The notes under the pieces: generated by a model
The model's input: only the letters and a program-made list of their open reading frames with translations
What the model was told of the DNA's origin: nothing
Database searches by the model: none
Program-made: the position numbers and the translations under genes
In this document: positions 1 through 4,468 of the stretch, piece by piece
Numbering within the stretch: position 1 is the first letter of the stretch
Layout of the letters: the number at the start of each line of letters is the position of its first letter
Assembly: GCF_022288825.1 (NCBI RefSeq)
Contig: NZ_JAKOOW010000002.1
Span: 74,481-81,618, forward strand
Reading direction: 5' to 3'
DNA: 7,138 nucleotides
Origin: Kingella pumchi
GTDB lineage: Bacteria; Pseudomonadota; Gammaproteobacteria; Burkholderiales; Neisseriaceae

Positions 1-29
1 GTATCCGCTGCAGGGCAGCGAAAGACGGC

Positions 30-58
30 ATTAAACCAAATTTAACGGAAACACGCAA
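30..58 (-). promoter_or_regulatory. Possible sigma70-type promoter reading off the left edge
   Basis: On the minus strand TTGCGT (53-58) is followed after exactly 17 bases by TTTAAT (30-35), which matches the -10 consensus at 5 of 6 positions. The -35 box matches at only 3 of 6. The surroundings are AT-rich compared with the genes, as expected for a promoter. An alternative reading excludes this one: the ATG at 29-31 could open a frame (MPSFAALQRI...) leaving the window, but no clear Shine-Dalgarno sequence precedes it. A small hairpin, CGCTGC-agg-GCAGCG (6-20), lies just downstream of the expected transcription start. This is an inference from motif spacing only. Confidence 0.25.
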
Positions 59-120
59 GAGCGCTTCAGGAAATTTTTAAGGCTTTACGATTAACAAAAT
101 GATGTGGCAGGAATTTTATT

Positions 121-132
121 TTCAGGCTGCCT
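121..132 (-). repeat. DNA uptake sequence (AG-kingDUS), single copy
   Basis: TTCAGGCTGCCT on the plus strand is the exact reverse complement of AGGCAGCCTGAA. It lies about 100 bases downstream of the ribA stop. No second arm is nearby, so it is not a hairpin terminator by itself. DUS copies are the recognition tags for natural transformation in Neisseriaceae. Confidence 0.85.
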
Positions 133-145
133 TGTACGAGCGGGC

Positions 146-234
146 TTACAAACACATCAGCGCGAGCAGCGAGAGTGCGGCGGGCACGCCCTGCACGGCG
201 GCGGCGCGGCCAGCAGGGCGAAGGCAAAAGCCAT
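146..234 (-). pseudogene. Possible frameshifted micro-ORF coupled to the ribA stop
   Basis: The ribA stop and a new ATG sit together as TGATATG (232-238), with GGAG inside the last ribA codons at good Shine-Dalgarno spacing. The ATG frame begins MAFAFALLA and runs 25 codons to a TGA at 157-159. A different frame, joined by a single-base shift in the GC-repeat tract at about 197-211, continues as VQGVPAALSLLALMCL and stops at 146-148. Both halves are hydrophobic and mostly use G or C at third positions, as the neighbouring genes do. It could be a broken small membrane protein of about 30 residues, or chance in GC-rich DNA. I do not recognise a family. Confidence 0.18.
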
Positions 235-235
235 A

Positions 236-832
236 TCAACGCTCCATCATGTGTTTGAGTTTGCCGGCTTTGGTGTCGAGATAGTTTTGGTTTTCGGGGT
301 TACGGCCCACCAGCAGCGGCAGGCGCTCGGCGATGTTGATACCGCTGTCGCGCATGGTTTGCAGTTTTTCCGGATTGTTGGTCAGCAGGCGCACGGAAGC
401 GACGCCGAGATGATCGTAAATGTGTTTGGCGATGGAAAAATCGCGGGCATCGACCGGCAGGCCAAGCGCGAGATTGGCTTCAACGGTGTCCATGCCCTGA
501 TCCTGCAGGGCGTAGGCGCGGATTTTGTTGATCAGGCCGATGCCGCGGCCTTCTTGGCGCAGATAGACGATGACGCCGCGCCCTTCGGCCTGCACCGCGC
601 GCATGGCAGCCTGAAGCTGGGGGCCGCAGTCGCATTTTTGCGATGCCAGCGCGTCGCCGGTCAGGCATTCGGAGTGGATGCGCGAGAGCACGGGGGCGCC
701 GTCGCGCCAGTCGCCCATGGTCAGGGCGATGTGTTCCTGGCCGCTGCGGCTGTCTTCAAAACCGTGCATGGTGAACACGCCGTATTCGGTGGGCAGGCGG
801 CAGGAAGTAAGGTATCGGATGGGGTTATCCAT
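236..832 (-). CDS. ribA: GTP cyclohydrolase II
   Basis: This 198-residue protein catalyses the first committed step of riboflavin synthesis in the cytoplasm. It opens GTP to 2,5-diamino-6-ribosylamino-4(3H)-pyrimidinone 5'-phosphate, releasing formate and pyrophosphate. The zinc-binding signature is complete: SECLTGDALASQKCDCG with Cys56, Cys67 and Cys69. Further family motifs are LRQEGRGIGL (91-100), Asp128 and Arg130 in LPVDARD, and LTNNPEK (150-156). Length matches the roughly 196 residues of the E. coli enzyme. The frame stays open upstream to 1018, but the ATG at 830-832 is chosen because GAAAGG precedes it at good spacing and family similarity begins there. It is a monofunctional RibA, with no fused RibB domain. 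The 98-base gap from the upstream GAF gene holds a DUS hairpin, so ribA may have its own weak promoter. Confidence 0.96.
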   Translation of the reverse strand: MDNPIRYLTSCRLPTEYGVFTMHGFEDSRSGQEHIALTMGDWRDGAPVLSRIHSECLTGDALASQKCDCGPQLQAAMRAVQAEGRGVIVYLRQEGRGIGLINKIRAYALQDQGMDTVEANLALGLPVDARDFSIAKHIYDHLGVASVRLLTNNPEKLQTMRDSGINIAERLPLLVGRNPENQNYLDTKAGKLKHMMER

Positions 833-886
833 AAGGCCTTTCTGTTTGCTTGGGTGGTGTGTGTTTATTGTCCGCAAAGATCTTTC

Positions 887-917
887 AGGCAGCCTGAAAA
901 CGCTTTTCAGGCTGCTT
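887..917. terminator. DUS inverted pair, probable transcription terminator
   Basis: An exact AGGCAGCCTGAA (887-898) faces a one-mismatch copy (906-917, AAGCAGCCTGAA in reverse). They form a 12-bp perfect stem (889-900 with 904-915) around the loop CGC. It sits just past the stop of the GAF-domain gene and ahead of ribA. Inverted DUS pairs are well known as terminators in Neisseria. No clear U-tract follows on the minus strand, so termination is probably partial. Confidence 0.65.
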
Positions 918-930
918 TGGGCGCGCTTAA

Positions 931-1590
931 TTAAAGCGCTTGGTCTTCTTCGTCTGCCTGCGGGCGCGGCAGCAGGGTTTGTAGCGGGGCGAGACAGGCC
1001 AGCGCCAGGCCGAGCCATTCGGTTTGCGCTTCGGCGGCAAACGTGCCTTCGGCCTGCTCAATGTGCAGCACGCCGAACACGCGGCCGTCGGCACTGTATA
1101 CCGGCAGACTCATCTGGGCGGCGCTGCGGCGGTTGTGCTCGCCGGACAGCTCGCCGATTTCCAGCCAGCGTGAAACGTCGTCGGCCAGATTCAGCCAGCC
1201 GGTGCGGCTGCTGTGGGCGGCAAGGTATTGCGCGGCGGTGGTATCGTCGGTGGCCAGCCGCTGCTCGATAGGCTGGCCCTGCTGCACCAGCCGCACCAGC
1301 GCGCTGTCGTCGGGCAGCAGGCCGTAAAGCACGGCGCTTTGCACGGGATGGCGGGCGTAGGCGGAATCGAGCGCCATAAAGAGCTGTTTGAGCAAACCGC
1401 TATGCTGATCGTTTTCTTCGATATGCTCGGCCAGCCGCGCTTCGGGCTGCTCGTACCACAATACGTCGTGCTCGATAAGCGCCTGCCCCTGCGCCATCAC
1501 GGCTTGGGCGGCCAACTCGGCCACGCGCACGGCGTCGGCATCGAGTTTCAGGTTTTGCGTTTGCAGATAGTCTCGGATGTGTTCGGTCAT
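931..1590 (-). CDS. GAF-domain protein of unknown function
   Basis: The protein is 219 residues, with no signal peptide or membrane segment, so it is probably cytoplasmic. Residues 1-65 look helical and acidic (LAEHIEENDQHSG). From about 68 to 206 the pattern fits a GAF sensor fold: an opening helix (LLKQLFMALDSAYA), a central strand pair, and the characteristic C-terminal half LPVYSADGRVFGVLHIEQ (162-179) followed by a long helix. No kinase, cyclase, HTH or GGDEF domain is attached, so it may act as a stand-alone ligand or redox sensor. I do not recognise a named family, and the ligand cannot be read from sequence. GGAG precedes the ATG by 6 bases. It starts 53 bases after the rsmI stop, so the two are probably co-transcribed, with ribA next. 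The tail is acidic (QADEEDQAL). Confidence 0.72.
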   Translation of the reverse strand: MTEHIRDYLQTQNLKLDADAVRVAELAAQAVMAQGQALIEHDVLWYEQPEARLAEHIEENDQHSGLLKQLFMALDSAYARHPVQSAVLYGLLPDDSALVRLVQQGQPIEQRLATDDTTAAQYLAAHSSRTGWLNLADDVSRWLEIGELSGEHNRRSAAQMSLPVYSADGRVFGVLHIEQAEGTFAAEAQTEWLGLALACLAPLQTLLPRPQADEEDQAL

Positions 1591-1621
1591 GGTTTTCTCC
1601 GCACGGCAGGCGCCGCGCCGG

Positions 1622-1638
1622 TTTCAGGCAGCCTGAAA
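1622..1638. repeat. DUS in a near-palindrome between rsmI and the GAF gene
   Basis: AGGCAGCCTGAA (1626-1637, plus strand) is embedded in 8-bp arms TTTCAGGC/GCCTGAAA around a single central A. This fills much of the 53-base gap between the rsmI stop and the GAF start. Read on the minus strand, the T-run precedes the stem instead of following it. It is therefore a poor intrinsic terminator, and read-through from rsmI is likely. Confidence 0.8.
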
Positions 1639-1643
1639 AAAGT

Positions 1644-2516
1644 TCAGCCGCGTTTTTGCGACAGGGCGTAGTCGTAGAGCGCTTTTTTGCTCTCGCCGCT
1701 AATCTGCGCTGCCAGCTCGGCCGCCTGCTTGGTGGGCAGCGCGGCGGCGAGTATGCCCATCACGCGGGCGGCTTCTTCGGGCAGCGTGTCGTACTTTTCA
1801 ACTGCGGCTGGGTACAGCACCAGCACCATTTCGCCGCGCGACTGGTTGCTGTCGGCCGTGAGCGCGGCTTGGATGTCGGCCACACTGCCGCTTAAAAAGG
1901 TTTCAAAAGTTTTGCTGACTTCGCGCGCCAGCAGCAGGCGGCGCTGGGGAAACAGTGCGGCCATATCCGCCAGCGTGTCGGCGATGCGGTGCGGGGTTTC
2001 AAAGGCCAGCACCGCGCAGGTTTGGCGCTGCCAGCCTTCAAATAGCTTGCGGCGGGCGGCGGATTTGGGCGGCAGAAAACCATGGAAATAAAAATCCGGC
2101 GCTTCCACGCCCGCAGCGCTGAGCACCGCCATCACCGCCGATGCGCCGGGCACCGGCACCACCGGAAAGCCGGCTTCGCGCACCTGCGACACCAGTTTGG
2201 CTCCGGGGTCGCACACCGCCGGTGTGCCGGCATCGGAAATCTGGGCGACGGTTTTGCCTTCGGCCAGCGCAGCGATGACTTTGTCGGCCATCTGCCGCTC
2301 GTTGTGCTCGCGCAGGCTGACGAGTTTGGCCTGTATGCCGTAGGCGCTCAAAAGCTGGGCGGAAACGCGGGTGTCTTCGGCGCACACCCAGTCGGCGGCG
2401 GCGAGCACCGCCAGCGCGCGCAGGGTGATGTCGGCCAGATTGCCGATGGGCGTGGCGACGATATACAGCGTGCCGGCGCGCACACTCTGCTGCGCCTTCT
2501 GATGGTGTTTGAGCAT
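1644..2516 (-). CDS. rsmI: 16S rRNA (cytidine-1402-2'-O)-methyltransferase
   Basis: This 290-residue enzyme uses S-adenosylmethionine to methylate the 2'-OH of C1402 in the ribosomal decoding centre. The tetrapyrrole-methylase-type fold is recognisable throughout: ATPIGNLADI (21-30), AEDTR (46-50), SDAGTP (94-99), DPG (103-105), PVPGASA (121-127), FHGFLP (144-149), ETPHR (173-177), SKTFE (201-205) and RGEMVL (227-232). A C-terminal helical segment, TKQAAELAAQISGESKKAL (262-280), fits the RsmI helix-turn-helix extension. Length is normal for the family. The frame is open upstream to 2591, but those 25 extra residues would translate DUS DNA. The ATG at 2514-2516 has AAGGA seven bases before it. 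It leads a probable transcription unit with the GAF gene. Confidence 0.96.
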   Translation of the reverse strand: MLKHHQKAQQSVRAGTLYIVATPIGNLADITLRALAVLAAADWVCAEDTRVSAQLLSAYGIQAKLVSLREHNERQMADKVIAALAEGKTVAQISDAGTPAVCDPGAKLVSQVREAGFPVVPVPGASAVMAVLSAAGVEAPDFYFHGFLPPKSAARRKLFEGWQRQTCAVLAFETPHRIADTLADMAALFPQRRLLLAREVSKTFETFLSGSVADIQAALTADSNQSRGEMVLVLYPAAVEKYDTLPEEAARVMGILAAALPTKQAAELAAQISGESKKALYDYALSQKRG

Positions 2517-2541
2517 GAAAAAATCCTTGTGCGGCCGGCAA

Positions 2542-2553
2542 AAGCAGCCTGAA
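2542..2553 (+). repeat. DUS variant AAGCAGCCTGAA in the rsmI leader
   Basis: This copy differs from AGGCAGCCTGAA by one base. It faces the exact inverse copy at 2572-2583 across 18 bases. Together they could form a long hairpin in the 5' untranslated region of rsmI, between the predicted transcription start and the ribosome binding site. Confidence 0.7.
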
Positions 2554-2570
2554 AACCCAAGGGCAGGCCG

Positions 2571-2718
2571 TTTCAGGCTGCCTGCGGGCAAAATGCGGCG
2601 GGGCGATTATAGCGCCGAAGCGCGCGGTACTTTCAGGCTGCCTGCGGCGGGATGCTTCTCGGCAAACCCGTTTATCGGCACCGGTTCGGTTTTCAGGCTG
2701 CTTTCAGGCTGCCTGAAA
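2571..2718 (-). repeat. Cluster of four same-direction DUS copies
   Basis: Minus-strand DUS copies lie at 2572-2583, 2632-2643, 2692-2703 (one mismatch) and 2703-2714. The first three begin exactly 60 bases apart, and the first two share TTTCAGGCTGCCTGCGG. The last two form a tandem duplication of the 11-mer TTTCAGGCTGC (2691-2701 and 2702-2712). The final copy also sits in the near-palindrome 2702-2718. The 48-base stretches between the copies do not resemble each other. The cluster fills most of the tsaC-rsmI gap. Confidence 0.8.
2606..2611 (-). promoter_or_regulatory. Probable -10 box of the rsmI promoter
   Basis: A perfect TATAAT lies on the minus strand about 90 bases upstream of the rsmI ATG, inside an otherwise GC-rich stretch. 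No good -35 box is seen: TGAAAG, 18 bases upstream and inside a DUS, is the best candidate. Expected transcription start is near 2599, which would leave a leader of about 83 bases containing two facing DUS copies. Confidence 0.45.
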
Positions 2719-2792
2719 AGGCAAAACGGCTTGCACGGCAACATGCGGACAAGCGCTTAGACGATAAGGGGCGGTTTTTCTGATAGCGCGCT

Positions 2793-3362
2793 TTAACGCA
2801 GGCGGCGGCGGCTGTCCCAATCGATGATTTCGCTCGGCGCGCGCCGGCCGCCGGTGCGCCCGCCGATTACCCACACCTGCCGGCCGAACAGGCGGCGGGC
2901 TTCGCGTTCGCTCTTGCAGGGGCGGCCGCCGGAGCGGTTGCACGATGTCGAAACCAGCGGCATGCCGGCCAGCGCGCACAGGCGGCGCACCAGAGCGTGA
3001 TCGGGCACACGCACCGCCAGCTTGCTGCGGCCGCGGCCGCGCAATTCGAGCAGCACGCGCCGCGCGGCCGGCAGCACAAAGGTTTTGGCCGCCGGCCACA
3101 CGCTTTCAAGCTCGCGGCTGTCGGCAGCGGACAGGGGACGCAGCAGGGAACGCAAGCGCTGCAGGCTGTCGGCGGCGACAATCAGCCCTTTGCCCTGCGG
3201 CCGTTTTTTCAGGCGCAGGATTTTGTTGAGCGCGCGGCGGTTGTCCGGCGCGGCGCCCAGGCCGTAGCAGGATTCGGTGGGGTAAGCCACCAGCCCGCCG
3301 CGCCGCAGGTGGGCGCGCAGCCGGCGCGGATTGAGCGGGGTGCGGAGTCTTGGCGAAATCAT
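2793..3362 (-). CDS. tsaC: Threonylcarbamoyl-AMP synthase (TsaC/YrdC family)
   Basis: This 189-residue cytoplasmic enzyme makes threonylcarbamoyl-AMP from threonine, bicarbonate and ATP. That is the first step of the universal t6A37 modification of tRNAs reading ANN codons. Family motifs are in order: AYPTESCYGLG (26-36), LKKRPQGKGLIV (51-62), TFVLPA (94-99), LAVRVPDH (115-122), STSCNRSG (138-145) and TGGRRAPSEIID (170-181). Length matches the short TsaC type (E. coli about 190), with no Sua5 C-terminal domain. The usual WPGPxT segment reads WPAAKT here. The protein is unusually arginine-rich and its DNA very GC-rich. Start choice is uncertain: the ATG at 3360-3362 lacks a clear Shine-Dalgarno sequence, and so does a TTG seven codons upstream (3381-3383). 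It probably has its own promoter, because a terminator lies upstream. Confidence 0.93.
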   Translation of the reverse strand: MISPRLRTPLNPRRLRAHLRRGGLVAYPTESCYGLGAAPDNRRALNKILRLKKRPQGKGLIVAADSLQRLRSLLRPLSAADSRELESVWPAAKTFVLPAARRVLLELRGRGRSKLAVRVPDHALVRRLCALAGMPLVSTSCNRSGGRPCKSEREARRLFGRQVWVIGGRTGGRRAPSEIIDWDSRRRLR

Positions 3363-3408
3363 GGCAAAGCTGCTGTAGCGCAATCGGATGGTTTGAAGAA
3401 ATAAGGCT

Positions 3409-3420
3409 TTCAGGCTGCCT
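3409..3420 (-). repeat. DUS in the tsaC leader
   Basis: This is an exact reverse-complement copy of AGGCAGCCTGAA, about 46 bases upstream of the tsaC ATG. It is followed at once by the small inverted repeat TTGGGC-tgtct-GCCCAA (3420-3436). That repeat would form a hairpin at the start of the tsaC leader or overlap its promoter. Confidence 0.85.
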
Positions 3421-3433
3421 TGGGCTGTCTGCC

Positions 3434-3462
3434 CAAATAGGTCTGACGGCAGCAGGTTTCAA
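3434..3462 (-). promoter_or_regulatory. Weak candidate tsaC promoter
   Basis: On the minus strand TTGAAA (3457-3462, 5 of 6 to consensus) is followed after 17 bases by TATTTG (3434-3439, 3 of 6). The spacing is ideal but the -10 is poor. A promoter is expected somewhere here, because a strong terminator separates tsaC from the gene upstream. The small inverted repeat at 3420-3436 overlaps the -10. Confidence 0.25.
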
Positions 3463-3486
3463 TATTACGGCTGCGGCGGCTGTTTT

Positions 3487-3498
3487 TTCAGGCTGCCT
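3487..3498 (-). repeat. DUS beside the terminator of the TpgA-like gene
   Basis: This is an exact copy inside the near-palindrome TTTCAGGCTGCCTGAAA (3486-3502). With the facing variant at 3543-3554 it brackets the strong terminator palindrome, giving a nested inverted repeat. Confidence 0.85.
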
Positions 3499-3506
3499 GA
3501 AAGCGG

Positions 3507-3538
3507 AAAAACTGCACCCCGCCGGCGGGGTGCAGTTT
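3507..3538 (-). terminator. Strong intrinsic terminator of the adhesin/TpgA-like unit
   Basis: Positions 3509-3538 form a perfect 30-base palindrome whose arms are AAACTGCACCCCGCC and its complement. It folds into a GC-rich stem of about 13 bp with a CCGG loop. On the minus strand it is followed by a run of five T (complement of 3507-3511). It lies 18 bases beyond the stop of the TpgA-like gene. It is not itself built from DUS, unlike the other hairpins in this window. Confidence 0.88.
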
Positions 3539-3542
3539 GGCA

Positions 3543-3554
3543 AAGCAGCCTGAA
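3543..3554 (+). repeat. DUS variant abutting the TpgA-like stop codon
   Basis: AAGCAGCCTGAA differs by one base from the canonical word and lies one base from the TGA at 3556-3558. It faces the copy at 3487-3498 across the terminator. Confidence 0.7.
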
Positions 3555-3555
3555 A

Positions 3556-4398
3556 TCAGCGGTTGTTGCTGATGGACATGCCGTTTACTTCCAGCTCAAC
3601 GCGGCGGTTGGGCTGCAGGCAGGCAATCAGTTCGGCGCGGTTGCCGCGGTTGTCGCACTGCTTAACCGGCTGGGTTTCGCCGGCACCGTAGGCATACAGC
3701 ACGTTGGCGGGTACGCCGCGGCTGATCAGGTAGTTGCGCACGGTTTCGGCGCGCTGCTGCGACAGGCGCATATTGTAGCTGTCGCTGCCCAGATAGTCGG
3801 TGTGGCCGATGATGCGAACCTGATCCAGGCGCTCGAGACGGCCGAGTTTGGCGGCTACATCATCCAGTTCGGCTTTGCCTTGGGCGTTCATGTGGGCCAG
3901 ATCGCCTTTGTCGAAGGCAAACAGGGCGTCGGCAGAAAGCACGATACGCTGCATCTGCATCTGCGGCTGCGCCATCATGGCGGGAGCGGGCTGCTCTTGG
4001 GCGGGCGGGCAGACGGCATTTTCGGGATCAACGGCGCGCCAGTGGAAACTTTGGGCGCGGCGGTGTTTGTCGAACTTCACTTTGTACTGGCAGGTGGTGA
4101 TGTTGTCGGTGCCCTGGCCGGGGGTATTGAAGTGGAACAGGTAGTTCCATTCGGACACGCGGAAGCCTTCGTCATAGTGCGGACGGCCGATCAGGTAGTA
4201 GAGCTGGTCTTTGGTGTCGCCTTGGCGGATTTGTTTCAGGCTGCCCAAGTCGGGGAAAGTGCCGCGGTTTTTGTTGAAGGTCACGCTGTAGGGGCGCGGC
4301 CATTTGAGGCCGTCTTCGCTTTTGCTGCCGGAAGCACAGGCGGCCAACAGGGCGGCAGAAGCAATCATTAGGGCAAGACGGGAGGTTTTTTTGATCAT
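3556..4398 (-). CDS. TpgA-like BamE/OmpA-domain lipoprotein, partner of the adhesin
   Basis: This is a 280-residue outer-membrane lipoprotein. A signal peptide ends in the lipobox LAAC with Cys21 and Ala at +2, which fits outer-membrane sorting. Residues about 44-122 resemble the BamE/SmpA fold (IRQGDTKDQLYYLIGRP, then SEWNYLFHFNTPG and KVKFDKHRRAQSFHW), with Cys103 and Cys130 as a possible disulfide. A Pro/Met/Gln-rich linker (131-150) leads to an OmpA-like domain (about 152-273). This has the peptidoglycan-binding pair Asp201 (GHTDYLG) and Arg216 (SQQRAETV), and the Cys248/Cys260 pair typical of OmpA. AAGGA lies six to eight bases before the ATG. It follows the trimeric autotransporter by 70 bases on the same strand. 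This order and domain layout match TpgA, which links AtaA of Acinetobacter to peptidoglycan. The domains are clear; the partnership is inferred. Confidence 0.88.
   Translation of the reverse strand: MIKKTSRLALMIASAALLAACASGSKSEDGLKWPRPYSVTFNKNRGTFPDLGSLKQIRQGDTKDQLYYLIGRPHYDEGFRVSEWNYLFHFNTPGQGTDNITTCQYKVKFDKHRRAQSFHWRAVDPENAVCPPAQEQPAPAMMAQPQMQMQRIVLSADALFAFDKGDLAHMNAQGKAELDDVAAKLGRLERLDQVRIIGHTDYLGSDSYNMRLSQQRAETVRNYLISRGVPANVLYAYGAGETQPVKQCDNRGNRAELIACLQPNRRVELEVNGMSISNNR
4235..4246 (-). repeat. DUS-like word within the TpgA-like gene
   Basis: On the minus strand GGGCAGCCTGAA matches 11 of 12 bases of the DUS and encodes part of GSLK just before the BamE-like domain. A similar 11-of-12 match lies at 604-615 inside ribA. 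These are the only close coding-region matches I noticed, so full copies are confined to the gaps. Confidence 0.5.
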
Positions 4399-4425
4399 AA
4401 TTGTTCCTTAAAAAATATTGCGGGG

Positions 4426-4460
4426 TTTCAGGCTGCCTGCCGTGGCAAGGCAGCCTGAAA
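4426..4460. terminator. DUS inverted pair between adhesin and TpgA-like gene
   Basis: Exact copies TTCAGGCTGCCT (4427-4438) and AGGCAGCCTGAA (4448-4459) face each other. They form a 13-bp perfect stem (4426-4438 with 4448-4460) around a nine-base loop, 9 bases past the adhesin stop. No U-tract follows on the minus strand. It is likely an attenuator or partial terminator that lowers TpgA-like expression relative to the adhesin. The TTGCCA at 4443-4448 (minus strand) resembles a -35 box, but no -10 stands at proper spacing. Confidence 0.7.
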
Positions 4461-4468
4461 AACGGTTT

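Noticed and set aside
833..930. An FMN riboswitch upstream of ribA
   Set aside because: The gap is only 98 bases and is mostly DUS hairpin and AC-rich sequence. The conserved multi-helix FMN element does not fit and is not seen.
104..934. A 276-codon plus-strand frame opposite ribA
   Set aside because: The minus strand encodes complete RibA with its zinc motif. The plus frame is a GC-rich shadow with no recognisable domain.
833..1018. A longer ribA start at 1018
   Set aside because: The 62 extra residues overlap the end of the GAF gene, translate DUS hairpin DNA and lack family similarity. The ATG at 832 has a good ribosome binding site.
2571..2718. A CRISPR array, from regularly spaced short repeats
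   Set aside because: The repeats are 12-17 bases, match the DUS and also occur alone elsewhere. There are only three at the regular spacing and no cas genes.
3509..3538. A 30-base palindrome as a regulator operator
   Set aside because: Its position just past a stop codon, GC-rich stem and following T-run on the coding strand fit an intrinsic terminator better.
3556..4398. RmpM (class 4 outer-membrane protein), the usual neisserial OmpA-like protein
   Set aside because: RmpM is not a lipoprotein and lacks a BamE-like domain. The lipobox, BamE-like half and adhesin neighbour fit TpgA better.
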